From Bacteroidales bacterium UBA4116 (GTDB taxonomy: Bacteria; Bacteroidota; Bacteroidia; Bacteroidales; Tannerellaceae): DNA of 64,000 nt. This document shows, one piece after another, positions 33,956 through 42,614 of the stretch (its first letter is position 1; each line of letters begins with the position of its first letter). The notes below the pieces were generated by a model. That model did not search any database, was not told where the DNA came from, and saw only the letters and a list, made by a program, of their open reading frames with translations. The position numbers and the translations under genes are program-made. The DNA lies in assembly GCA_002381645.1 (NCBI GenBank), contig DFXE01000025.1:62001-126000 (forward strand), read 5' to 3'.

Positions 33956-35494
33956 TCAGGTTCCCCAGCTTTCGCGGTCCAGATTCCGGTAATTGATCGC
34001 TTCCGCTATATGTTGTGAAGATACCGTTTCCGATCCTTCCAGATCGGCGATCGTACGCGATACCTTCAATATCCTGTCATAGGCACGGGCCGAAAGGTTC
34101 AGGCGTTCCATGGCATTCTTTAATAAATTGAATCCTGTGGAATCAGGTACCACATACCTGTGAAGCAGTTTAGTAGTCATTTGCGCGTTACTATAGATAC
34201 CGCCTTCATCTTTAAAACGCTCCTGTTGTATCACGCGGGCCTTCATCACCCGCTCACGCACGGCCACGCTGGGCTCGGCAGGACGCCTCTCCGAAATCTT
34301 CTCGAACGGAACGGGTACTATCTCTACCTGTATATCGATACGGTCTAATAGCGGCCCCGAAATGCGGTTCATGTATTTCTGTACGGCCCCGGGAGGACAT
34401 AAACACGCGCGTTCCGGATGATTATAATATCCGCATGGACATGGATTCATTGAACTTACCAGCATAAAACCCGCCGGATAGTCTACCGTAAAACGGGCGC
34501 GGGATATGGATATATGACGATCTTCCAGTGGCTGCCGCATAACCTCAAGTACATTCCTGTTGAATTCCGGCAGCTCATCCAGGAACAATACGCCGTTATG
34601 CGCCAGGCTTATTTCACCCGGCTGGGGAAAAGAACCGCCGCCAACCATAGCCACGTTTGAAATCGTATGATGGGGCGACCGGAAGGGGCGTTTCGTTATA
34701 AGCGATGTGCCTTTACTCATCTTTCCGGCAACGGAATGAATTTTGGTTGTTTCCAATGACTCGGAAAGAGTTAACGGCGGCAAAATAGTAGGCAGGCGTT
34801 TCGCAAGCATCGACTTTCCGCTTCCCGGAGGACCAACCATCAACAGGTTATGGCTTCCGGCGGCAGCCACTTCCAAAGCCCGTTTGACATTCTCCTGCCC
34901 CCTTACATCTGAAAAATCGTATTCAAAAGAATCATGATGTGCGTAAAACTCGGCTTTTGTATCGACAAATGTAGGATCAACATCCAATTTGCCGTTTAAG
35001 AAGGAAATGACTTCTTTGATATTTTCCATACCGTATACCCTTAATCCCGATACGACCGCAGCTTCACGCGCATTTTGCCTGGGAAGAATAAATCCTTTAA
35101 AACCTTCCTCTTTTGCCTTTACAGCTATGGGCAGTACTCCCTTCACGGGAAGTAAACTACCGTCGAGCGACAATTCCCCCATAATCATATACTCACTAAG
35201 CCTTTCCTGATCGACTTCCTCCGCCGCAGCCATAATGCCGATGGCAAGCGGCAAATCATAAGAAGAGCCCTCTTTCCGGATATCGGCGGGAGCCATATTG
35301 ATAACAATACGGTAACGGGGGAATTTATATCCGCTTACCTGCAATGCAGAAATTATACGTTCATGGCTTTCACGCACGGCAACATCAGGCAAACCTACCA
35401 GAAAAAACTGGATACCCTTATTGCAACTTACTTCAATGGTAATAATAGTTGCAGAAATGCCCTGCACGGCAGCAGCAAAAGTTTTGACTAACAT
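33956..35494 (-). CDS. YifB/ComM family Mg-chelatase-like AAA+ ATPase
   Basis: The 512-residue protein has an N-terminal Lon-protease-like fold (residues 1-170, including GLPDVAVRESHERI and MNMAPADIRKEGSSYDLP), the AAA+ domain with Walker A VGPPGSGKSMLAKRLPTILPP (about 219-239) and Walker B NGVLFLDELPEF, and a cysteine-containing SSMNPCPCGYYNHPERACLCP loop. ComM is a hexameric helicase that drives branch migration in natural transformation; YifB in non-competent bacteria has an unclear role. The length matches the family. It appears monocistronic. Confidence 0.92.
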   Translation of the reverse strand: MLVKTFAAAVQGISATIITIEVSCNKGIQFFLVGLPDVAVRESHERIISALQVSGYKFPRYRIVINMAPADIRKEGSSYDLPLAIGIMAAAEEVDQERLSEYMIMGELSLDGSLLPVKGVLPIAVKAKEEGFKGFILPRQNAREAAVVSGLRVYGMENIKEVISFLNGKLDVDPTFVDTKAEFYAHHDSFEYDFSDVRGQENVKRALEVAAAGSHNLLMVGPPGSGKSMLAKRLPTILPPLTLSESLETTKIHSVAGKMSKGTSLITKRPFRSPHHTISNVAMVGGGSFPQPGEISLAHNGVLFLDELPEFNRNVLEVMRQPLEDRHISISRARFTVDYPAGFMLVSSMNPCPCGYYNHPERACLCPPGAVQKYMNRISGPLLDRIDIQVEIVPVPFEKISERRPAEPSVAVRERVMKARVIQQERFKDEGGIYSNAQMTTKLLHRYVVPDSTGFNLLKNAMERLNLSARAYDRILKVSRTIADLEGSETVSSQHIAEAINYRNLDRESWGT

Positions 35495-35564
35495 AGTTAA
35501 AGAATGATTAATTACTAATGGTTAATGATTAACAACGGAAAAGATCGAGATTGATTATTTAGGG

Positions 35565-36668
35565 CTAATCGCTGTTTAAAAGCCTTTCGAGTGTTTGCTT
35601 TACCTCCATACCACTTTCTGTTTTAAGGATGATCTTACCTTCATTATCAATCAAAAAACAACGCGGCAATGCATTGACATTATATAAGTCGATCAACATG
35701 GCAGCTTGCCCTGCCGAATCGGTTACCAGGTTCCATTGTATACTGTCGTTATGCAGAACCTGCCTGACACCCTCCATATCGTCATCAAGACTGATCAGAA
35801 GCTGTTCGAATTCTTCTTTCGGATATTTGCTGTCGAATTCATCCAGATAGAGATCATCCGTCTGACACATATCACACCAGGGAGCTGTAAATGTCATCAG
35901 AAGATATTTGTCCGGGAAAGAATCCAGCGCCACTGTTTCCCCATAGACATTTTTCACGGTAAAATTAGGTGCTTCCGCACCTAAAGCTGTTCGTTTGGCA
36001 CGTATGCTGTACTGCTCCAACTCTTTTGTGAGGTAAAAATCTTTTAATTGGGGATCGAGGGTGATAAGTAATTCATCCAGTTTCCGTGTATCGTCGGGAT
36101 CAGTGAAAAACGTTTGAATTAAAACAACAGAAGCTTCTTCTTTCGGGTGGCTCCGTATATATGCCAGTGCTTCTTCGCTTAACTGATGGTTAATATTAGC
36201 TAAACGTGTAGTCATATCATTTCCATCCAACGGATTACCCTCACTGCTCCCTCCGTAAAGGCCGGCATAAAGGTCGGTTTGTTCTTTTAACAATGGAGCT
36301 AAATCCCGCCTTACACCGGAAAGTTCATTATTTATACGTCCTCCCCTCGCCTGCAACAGTAAAGGATAATGCACATCGCCTGTGACGTTTACTTTCACGC
36401 CCGGTTCAAGGTAAATCGTAAACCATAACGCTTTGTCTTCAAAAAAAAGAGTGACCTGGTTAAAACCTTCTTGTGACTGCTCTATCTTAAATTGACCGGG
36501 TTTTTCACAAATAACCGTATCAACAAAACTATAGTCTTCTGATTCAAATACGGCATAAATAGTTTGATCTTCCAGATTGGTAAGTTTACCCTCAATCTGA
36601 TAAGCCACATTTCCACCACACGAAAACATAAAAAGTATCGTGCTTATTATCAACGGAATATTCTTCAT
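35565..36668 (-). CDS. TlpA-like thiol-disulfide lipoprotein with DUF4369-type N-terminus
   Basis: The 367-residue protein has a lipoprotein signal (LIISTILFMFSCGGN, Cys17). Residues 20-125 form a DUF4369-like beta domain (YQIEGKLTNLEDQTIYAVF). A helical linker is followed by the thioredoxin domain with APNFTVKNVYGE and the redox pair in FTAPWCDMCQTDD, then the cis-Pro in NALPRCFLIDNEG. It probably reduces or reshuffles disulfides in the periplasm. The spacer residues of the CDMC site differ from the usual CxPC. It stands alone, with no clear promoter seen. Confidence 0.85.
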   Translation of the reverse strand: MKNIPLIISTILFMFSCGGNVAYQIEGKLTNLEDQTIYAVFESEDYSFVDTVICEKPGQFKIEQSQEGFNQVTLFFEDKALWFTIYLEPGVKVNVTGDVHYPLLLQARGGRINNELSGVRRDLAPLLKEQTDLYAGLYGGSSEGNPLDGNDMTTRLANINHQLSEEALAYIRSHPKEEASVVLIQTFFTDPDDTRKLDELLITLDPQLKDFYLTKELEQYSIRAKRTALGAEAPNFTVKNVYGETVALDSFPDKYLLMTFTAPWCDMCQTDDLYLDEFDSKYPKEEFEQLLISLDDDMEGVRQVLHNDSIQWNLVTDSAGQAAMLIDLYNVNALPRCFLIDNEGKIILKTESGMEVKQTLERLLNSD

Positions 36669-36827
36669 TTACACCTGAATTCTCCCCACATTTTGGTTAT
36701 AATGCGATAAAGATAATAATCTATTTTAAAATAACTTTATATTTCATAAGAAAGTTTATCTATTTGTTATCGCCATTTATTTTGATTCAGCTTTATTACA
36801 AAAGAGTTACTTTTAGAAAAAAAGAGC

Positions 36828-36835
36828 TACTTTTG
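36828..36835 (+). promoter_or_regulatory. Probable -7 promoter element of the 123-residue membrane protein gene
   Basis: TACTTTTG, 39 bases before the ATG at 36875, matches TAnnTTTG; a similar TTACTTTTAG lies 20 bases upstream. The -33 is weak. Confidence 0.32.
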
Positions 36836-36874
36836 CCGCCGGTTTAACTTATATTAAATAAAGAAAAGGTTATC

Positions 36875-37246
36875 ATGTCGAAATTAGGATTTTTTATTGG
36901 TGAATTCAACATGTTGTTAGTTTCAGCTTTGGCAATAGGATTGGTAATAATTGTAGGTTTTCTGATGGTATCGAAAATAAAAAAAAGAGAACCGATTCCA
37001 ATATCTTATAAAATTATTCATGCCACTGCTACTTTCATTGGGGCATTGATAGTTGTTATTGCTGCATTTATGGGAGATTTCAGGCTTTGGACAAATATAA
37101 TATTAGCGCTTATTATTGTAGCTTTAGGGCTTTGGATGGCTTTTGGTAAATTGAAGAAACCGGTTGCTAAATCCGTTCTTGTTTGTCACGCTACCATAGG
37201 AATTATCTGCTATATCATTTTTATCTACTACATAATTACTTTATAA
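36875..37246 (+). CDS. Small four-helix integral membrane protein, unknown function
   Basis: The 123-residue protein consists of four predicted membrane helices: about residues 12-32 (MLLVSALAIGLVIIVGFLMV), 45-65, 70-90 and 102-121. A short basic loop (KIKKREPIP) after the first helix suggests that it lies on the cytoplasmic side. I recognise no family. It has its own promoter-like element and a strong terminator shared with pckA, so it is a separate unit. It could be a small membrane regulator or transporter subunit, but nothing supports a particular function. Confidence 0.6.
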   Translation: MSKLGFFIGEFNMLLVSALAIGLVIIVGFLMVSKIKKREPIPISYKIIHATATFIGALIVVIAAFMGDFRLWTNIILALIIVALGLWMAFGKLKKPVAKSVLVCHATIGIICYIIFIYYIITL

Positions 37247-37262
37247 TTATTTACCTATACAT

Positions 37263-37294
37263 AAAAAAGGCTTTCCGATCGGAAAGCCTTTTTT
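37263..37294. terminator. Perfect bidirectional terminator between membrane protein and pckA
   Basis: AAAAAAGGCTTTCC, GATC loop centre, GGAAAGCCTTTTTT: a perfect 32-base inverted repeat with T-runs on both strands, serving both convergent genes. Confidence 0.92.
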
Positions 37295-37315
37295 ATGTTA
37301 TATAATAACTGAATA

Positions 37316-38923
37316 TTATAATTTCGGACCAGCAGCTACTAATGCTTTACCAGTTTCATGGCCTGTAAATTTAGTAAAGTTCTTGATGAAACGTCCAGCC
37401 AGGTCTTTTGCTTTTTCTTCCCATTGAGAAGCATCGCTGTAAGTATCACGTGGATCAAGGATCTTAGGATCTACTCCTGGTAATTCGGTCGGTACTTCGA
37501 AATCGAAATACGGCATTTTTTTAGTTGGAGCTTTATCGATAGAGCCATCAAGGATAGCATCAATGATACCGCGTGTATCTTTAATAGAGATACGTTTTCC
37601 GCTACCGTTCCATCCTGTATTTACCAGATAAGCCTTGGCACCCGATTTGTTCATTTTCTTCACCAATTCTTCACCGTATTTTGTCGGGTGCAAAGATAAG
37701 AATGCAGCACCAAAACAAGCAGAGAATGTAGGAGTAGGTTCAGTAATACCACGTTCTGTTCCGGCTAATTTAGCGGTAAAACCAGAAAGGAAGTAATATT
37801 GAGTCTGTTCCGGAGTAAGGATAGATACCGGAGGCAATACACCAAAAGCATCAGCAGAAAGGAAGATAACCTTTTCTGCAGGTCCTGCTTTAGATACCGG
37901 TTTTACAATATTCTTAATATGGTTGATCGGATAAGATACACGTGTATTTTCAGTTACACTCTTATCATTGAAGTCGATCTTGCCGTTTGCATCAACAGTA
38001 ACGTTTTCCAGTAAAGCGTCACGTTTGATTGCATTGTAAATATCGGGTTCAGCTTCTTTGCTGAGGTTGATAACTTTTGCATAGCAACCACCTTCAAAGT
38101 TGAATACGCCTTCATCGTCCCAACCATGTTCATCGTCACCAATCAACAAACGTTTCGGGTCAGTTGAAAGAGTAGTCTTACCTGTTCCTGAAAGACCGAA
38201 GAAAATAGCGGTATTTTTACCTTCCATATCCGTATTGGCAGAACAGTGCATAGAAGCCATTCCCTGAAGCGGCAACAGATAGTTCATATAAGAGAACATA
38301 CCTTTTTTCATTTCACCACCATACCAGGTGTTAAGGATAACCTGTACTTTTTCAGTCAGGTTGAATACTACGGCAGTTTCAGAATTTAATCCAAGTTCCT
38401 TATAGTTTTCAACTTTTGCCTTAGAAGCGTTCATGATAACGAAATCAGGTTCACCGAAGTTAGCCAGTTCTTCTGCTGAAGGACGGATAAACATATTGGT
38501 TACAAAATGAGCCTGCCATGCCACTTCCATAATGAAACGCAGTTTCAAGCGAGAGTTTTCGTTAGCACCGCAAAAAGCATCGACAACAAACAAACGTTTG
38601 CTTGATAATTGCTTAACAGCAAGGTCTTTCAACACTTTCCAAGCCTCAACCGTTACAGGTTTATTATCATTTTTATATTCTTCTGAAGTCCACCATACAG
38701 TATCTTTGCTGGTTTCGTCCATTACAAAAAATTTATCTTTAGGAGAGCGACCAGTATAAACACCTGTCATTACGTTTACTGCTCCCAATTCAGTTACCTG
38801 GCCTTTTTCAAAACCTTCTAAACCTGGTTTTGTTTCTTCCTGAAACAACGTGTCAAAAGACGGATTGTGCACTATCTCAGTAACACCTGTAATTCCGTAC
38901 TTGCTTAAATCTAAATTAGCCAT
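37316..38923 (-). CDS. pckA: Phosphoenolpyruvate carboxykinase (ATP)
   Basis: The 535-residue protein has the ATP-type PEPCK pattern: TGVYTGRSPKDKFFV (substrate-binding Arg), the kinase-1a P-loop IFFGLSGTGKTTLSTD (about residues 236-251), the metal-binding DDEHGWDDEGVFNFEGGCYAK, and RGITEPTPTFSACFGAAF. It interconverts oxaloacetate plus ATP and PEP plus CO2, serving gluconeogenesis or, in succinate-producing Bacteroidales, CO2 fixation. Length fits the family of about 530-540 residues. The upstream 5' leader of about 85 bases holds no recognised riboswitch. Confidence 0.96.
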   Translation of the reverse strand: MANLDLSKYGITGVTEIVHNPSFDTLFQEETKPGLEGFEKGQVTELGAVNVMTGVYTGRSPKDKFFVMDETSKDTVWWTSEEYKNDNKPVTVEAWKVLKDLAVKQLSSKRLFVVDAFCGANENSRLKLRFIMEVAWQAHFVTNMFIRPSAEELANFGEPDFVIMNASKAKVENYKELGLNSETAVVFNLTEKVQVILNTWYGGEMKKGMFSYMNYLLPLQGMASMHCSANTDMEGKNTAIFFGLSGTGKTTLSTDPKRLLIGDDEHGWDDEGVFNFEGGCYAKVINLSKEAEPDIYNAIKRDALLENVTVDANGKIDFNDKSVTENTRVSYPINHIKNIVKPVSKAGPAEKVIFLSADAFGVLPPVSILTPEQTQYYFLSGFTAKLAGTERGITEPTPTFSACFGAAFLSLHPTKYGEELVKKMNKSGAKAYLVNTGWNGSGKRISIKDTRGIIDAILDGSIDKAPTKKMPYFDFEVPTELPGVDPKILDPRDTYSDASQWEEKAKDLAGRFIKNFTKFTGHETGKALVAAGPKL

Positions 38924-39013
38924 TTCGTACTTAATAATTAATAATTGATTGATTTATAATAACTTTTATCACTTTTTCCGTTATTTACGAGTAGTCCCTT
39001 GTAAACCACCCTA

Positions 39014-39021
39014 CAAAAGTA
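39014..39021 (-). promoter_or_regulatory. Probable -7 promoter element of pckA
   Basis: TACTTTTG on the minus strand, about 90 bases before pckA, matches TAnnTTTG. The -33 element is not evident. Confidence 0.38.
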
Positions 39022-39455
39022 ATACTATTTTTGAATTATGGTGACTTAATTAAGGAAATTTTTCAGTAATAACTAAAATATATCCTCCTATTGTTTTTTC
39101 AGTGCTTTCCAGCCGTGTTTGGAAGATTTAAATTAGAAGCAAACAAAGAGCCGGAAGCCTCTCGTATTTGAGCCCATATAAAGCGGATTGTAAAATAAAC
39201 TTAAGAACTTCCTAGCATGATTTAAGAGAGTTTGAGTGACCACATATGAGATTTTAGTTTTTTGCCTTCAGCCTTCAGCCATTTATAACATATTGATTCA
39301 TAGAATAAAACCCTGAAGGGTTTAGTATCCGGAGCCTTCAGGTGGAAAAGATTGCAGCGTTAAAGAAGTTTATTCAGACTATTAACTGTTTAGTATAGAA
39401 TAACTAATATTCATATACCGTATCCTTATTCTTTGAGTCGTATATACTTATTGAT

Positions 39456-39513
39456 TTAACGGTAGTCAAAAAGACTTTTAACGGGCGTTAAAAATACTTT
39501 TGACTACCGTTAA
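39456..39513. repeat. 27-bp imperfect inverted repeat of TTAACGGTAGTC type
   Basis: The arm at 39456-39482 (starting TTAACGGTAGTCAAAAAG) is matched inverted by 39487-39513 (ending TTTTGACTACCGTTAA) across a 4-base loop with about two mismatches. A related, shorter unit, TAACAGTCGTTAA, follows near 39523-39535. No coding function; it may be a MITE-like or regulatory structure. Confidence 0.5.
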
Positions 39514-39608
39514 AAATGTTTCTAACAGTCGTTAAGAGCATAAAAGTTAATGAGTGACGACTTAATATATCACGTGCGGAAGATTAAAAACTATTGACTT
39601 AATAACAA

Positions 39609-39641
39609 AACACCGGAGTCTATTTCCAAAACTCCGGTGTT
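39609..39641 (-). terminator. Terminator of the korAB operon
   Basis: AACACCGGAGT (39609-39619) pairs perfectly with ACTCCGGTGTT (39631-39641), 6 bases after the korB stop on the minus strand, followed on that strand by TTGTTATT. Confidence 0.8.
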
Positions 39642-39646
39642 CAATC

Positions 39647-40660
39647 TTATTTTACTTCCCAAACTTCACCGCTCATCAAAAGGTCATGCAGTTTTCGTAT
39701 AGGCTTCTTACTTTGCACTTCCGCTATCTGTTGTTCTACGGCCTCATCATAACTTGGTGCTTCCACATCGCGTATAATACCTAAAGCTACCGGCATATCA
39801 CCACCCATCATACCCAGCATGGTATGCATCGTTACATCTGGTTCATGGGCATCGTGCGTAAGTACGTCTTCAATGGTATAGCCATCCTGACCGATGTTGA
39901 CAGCTTTCAGTTTAAGTCCGTCTAAGACAATACCTTTTTCATTATCCTTACCAAACAGCATTTTTTCGCCATGGCGAAGGAAAATAGTTCTGTCCGACCT
40001 GAATTCTTTATCCGTTATTTTCTTATGTATACCGTCGTTGAATATGACACAATTAACTAATACTTCTACAACAGACGTTCCTTTATGCCGTGAGGAAGCC
40101 GCTAATACCTCAGTGGTATTTTTTAGATCGACATCAATCAGCCGCGCGAAAAAATTACCGCGTGCCCCGAAAGTAAGTTCTGCGGGAATAAACGGCTCTT
40201 CAACCGTTCCATAAGGGGAACTTTTTGTAATAAAGCCCCTGTCGGTGGTCGGAGAATATTGACCTTTGGTAAGACCGTATATTTTGTTGTTAAAAAGTAC
40301 AATATTAATATCTACATTTCTGCGGACCGCATGTATAAAATGATTACCGCCAATAGCCAGGCAGTCGCCGTCGCCCGTCATAAGCCATACGTTAAGCGCA
40401 GGATTGGCAGTCTTAACACCGGTTGCAATAGCAGCGCCACGGCCGTGAATGGTATGGAAACCATACGAATTCATATAGTAAGGTAAACGCGAGGAACATC
40501 CTATACCCGAAATAACGGCAATATCTTTCGGTTCCACTCCCTGTTCAGCCATGGCTTTATGTACACAATTCAATACGGCATGGTCGCCACAGCCCGGACA
40601 CCAGCGTACGTACTGGTCGCTTTTATAATCTTTTGGTTGGAATTTTACTTCTGGTTCCAT
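39647..40660 (-). CDS. korB: 2-oxoglutarate (2-oxoacid):ferredoxin oxidoreductase beta subunit
   Basis: The 337-residue protein has the thiamine diphosphate and 4Fe-4S features of the beta subunit: VRWCPGCGDHAVLN (residues 18-31, two Cys), GIGCSSRLPYYM, then GDGDCLAIGGNHFIHAVRRN (TPP-Mg motif) and NNKIYGLTKGQYSPTT. It oxidatively decarboxylates 2-oxoglutarate or a related acid with reduction of ferredoxin, together with KorA encoded 3 bases upstream. This replaces or runs the incomplete citric-acid cycle in anaerobes. The extra ferredoxin-like KorD is not adjacent. Confidence 0.9.
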   Translation of the reverse strand: MEPEVKFQPKDYKSDQYVRWCPGCGDHAVLNCVHKAMAEQGVEPKDIAVISGIGCSSRLPYYMNSYGFHTIHGRGAAIATGVKTANPALNVWLMTGDGDCLAIGGNHFIHAVRRNVDINIVLFNNKIYGLTKGQYSPTTDRGFITKSSPYGTVEEPFIPAELTFGARGNFFARLIDVDLKNTTEVLAASSRHKGTSVVEVLVNCVIFNDGIHKKITDKEFRSDRTIFLRHGEKMLFGKDNEKGIVLDGLKLKAVNIGQDGYTIEDVLTHDAHEPDVTMHTMLGMMGGDMPVALGIIRDVEAPSYDEAVEQQIAEVQSKKPIRKLHDLLMSGEVWEVK

Positions 40661-40663
40661 AAT

Positions 40664-42517
40664 TTACGCCTCCAATAATTTGGTGAATTCTTCAACTAAT
40701 CTCGCCACAATAAAAGGTTGTCCTTTTACGCGGTTAAACCGGTAAGGGTTAAAACCGGGTACTTTACTACGCAGATAATTGGCAAACTGTCCGTTGTTCT
40801 GTTCTGCCACAACAACTTTCTTATACCGCGACAAAACATCAATTGTATTTTTAGGCAGGGGACTGATAAATTTAAAATGAGCCAAAGCTACTTTCCTGCC
40901 GTTTTCCTGCATCGTTTCCATAGCTTCGCATAAATGCCCGTAGGTACCACCCCACCCTACTATCAGTAAATCGGCATCGCTATCACCCAATACTTCTAAG
41001 TCAGGTATGTAATCAGCAATCTTATCTACTTTCGCCTGACGGGTTAACACCATTTTCTGGTGGTTATACGGTTCGGTAGATATGGCGCTTGTATCGTAGT
41101 CTTTCTCCAATCCGCCTATTCGGTGTGCAAACCCTTCCATTCCCGGGATTGCCCAGTAACGTACCAGGTTTTCAGGATCACGGCGATAGGCCTTCCAGGG
41201 CTGCTCACCTGTATATTCTGTAGCATATTTGGGTTTTATTTCCGGATATTCATCCAGGTCAGGAAGCTTCCATGCCGATGAACCGTTCGCAATAAATGAA
41301 TCTGTAAGAAGTATAACCGGAGTCATATGTTCAACAGCCAATTTACCTGCCCAATAGGCCGCGTCAAAACAATCCGTAGGCGTAGCGGCAGCTATCACTA
41401 CCACCGGACTTTCTCCGTTACGCCCGTAAAGCGCCTGCATCAGGTCGGTCTGTTCGCTTTTAGTAGGAAGGCCGGTAGAAGGTCCGCCCCTTTGCACATC
41501 GACTATGACCAATGGCAATTCTGCTATCACTGCCAGACCAATAGCTTCGCTTTTAAGCGCCAGACCCGGCCCGGAGGTAGAAGTTGCAGCTAATGATCCT
41601 GCAAAACTTGCTCCGATGGCAGTACAAATACCGGCAATTTCATCTTCAAACTGGAGTGCTTTTACCCCCAGTTCTTTACGGGCCGATAATTCCTGTAAAA
41701 TATCAGTTGCCGGAGTAATCGGATAACTTCCCAGATACAACTTTAACCCGGCTTTCTCGGCAGCTGCTATCAGGCCGTAAGAAGTTGCTTTGTTTCCATT
41801 TACGTCGGTATAAAAACCGGGAGTCATTTTTTTACTTTCGATCCGGTATCTGGAAATGGAAGCATGAATATTATGCCCGTAGTTATATCCGTCAGTGAGT
41901 GCTTTAATATTAGCTTTAGCAATAGTCGGCTTTTTCGAGAATTTATTTTGAAGCATATGCATTGCTTCGTCCAGCGGACGGTCGAAAAGCCAGCATACCA
42001 GACCTAAAGCAAACATATTTTTGCACCGGGCTGCCGATTTATTGTCTAACCCGTACTCAGCTAACCCATCCTTTACCATACTGGTAATCGGAGCGGCTAT
42101 TACCTGTACCCCTGTTAGACTTAATTCTTTAAAAGGATCGTCAGTCACAAATTTTGCTTTATCCAGATCATTTTTCTGAAATGAATCGGTGTCGATAATA
42201 ACAATTGCATGTGGCTTTAAATAATTTACGTTTACCTTTAACGCTGCGGGATTCATCGCTACCAATACATCGGCACGATCACCGGGTGTGAAAATTTTAC
42301 GGGAACCCAGGTGTACCTGAAATCCGGATACACCGCTTAATGATCCTTGCGGAGCACGTATTTCTGCCGGGAAATCGGGAAAGGTTGAGATTTCGTTCCC
42401 CAAGATAGCCGACAGGTTTGAAAAGATCGTTCCGGTTAACTGCATACCATCTCCGGAATCACCGGAAAAACGTACTACAACCTTTTCTAAAGTAGTAACT
42501 TTTGTTTGTTCTGCCAT
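40664..42517 (-). CDS. korA: 2-oxoglutarate (2-oxoacid):ferredoxin oxidoreductase fused gamma-alpha subunit
   Basis: The 617-residue protein fuses the gamma domain (residues 1-190, VVVRFSGDSGDGMQLTGTIF) with the alpha domain (LYLGSYPITPATDILQELS, then AICTAIGASFAGSLAATSTSGPGLAL). This fusion is normal in Bacteroidetes. It forms the 2-oxoacid-binding half of the KorAB complex. The frame extends to 42574, but the ATG at 42517 begins the expected MAEQTKVTTLEKVVVRF; the extension is lysine-rich and unsupported. korB follows after 3 bases. Confidence 0.9.
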   Translation of the reverse strand: MAEQTKVTTLEKVVVRFSGDSGDGMQLTGTIFSNLSAILGNEISTFPDFPAEIRAPQGSLSGVSGFQVHLGSRKIFTPGDRADVLVAMNPAALKVNVNYLKPHAIVIIDTDSFQKNDLDKAKFVTDDPFKELSLTGVQVIAAPITSMVKDGLAEYGLDNKSAARCKNMFALGLVCWLFDRPLDEAMHMLQNKFSKKPTIAKANIKALTDGYNYGHNIHASISRYRIESKKMTPGFYTDVNGNKATSYGLIAAAEKAGLKLYLGSYPITPATDILQELSARKELGVKALQFEDEIAGICTAIGASFAGSLAATSTSGPGLALKSEAIGLAVIAELPLVIVDVQRGGPSTGLPTKSEQTDLMQALYGRNGESPVVVIAAATPTDCFDAAYWAGKLAVEHMTPVILLTDSFIANGSSAWKLPDLDEYPEIKPKYATEYTGEQPWKAYRRDPENLVRYWAIPGMEGFAHRIGGLEKDYDTSAISTEPYNHQKMVLTRQAKVDKIADYIPDLEVLGDSDADLLIVGWGGTYGHLCEAMETMQENGRKVALAHFKFISPLPKNTIDVLSRYKKVVVAEQNNGQFANYLRSKVPGFNPYRFNRVKGQPFIVARLVEEFTKLLEA

Positions 42518-42614
42518 AATTCTTTTTTTAGCTTTAGCATCATGATAATTTGATTCAAAGTATATAACCGCCAAATTTAGTAATAAAACTGTATCTGCTT
42601 AAATCTTTAACATA

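Larger units (their letters stand above)
38924..39646. other. Gene-free stretch upstream of pckA with an inverted-repeat cluster
   Basis: More than 700 bases without a credible gene. It contains the pckA promoter element (39014-39021), a short imperfect hairpin at about 39310-39345 (CCTGAAGG with CCTTCAGG), the TTAACGG inverted-repeat cluster at 39456-39513 and the korB terminator at 39609-39641. Confidence 0.45.

Noticed and set aside
39262..39285. Short direct repeats of GCCTTCA
   Set aside because: Two tandem copies only; too short and simple to be meaningful on their own.
42518..42574. N-terminal extension of KorA to position 42574
   Set aside because: MAEQTK at 42517 is the expected family start; the extension has no family match.
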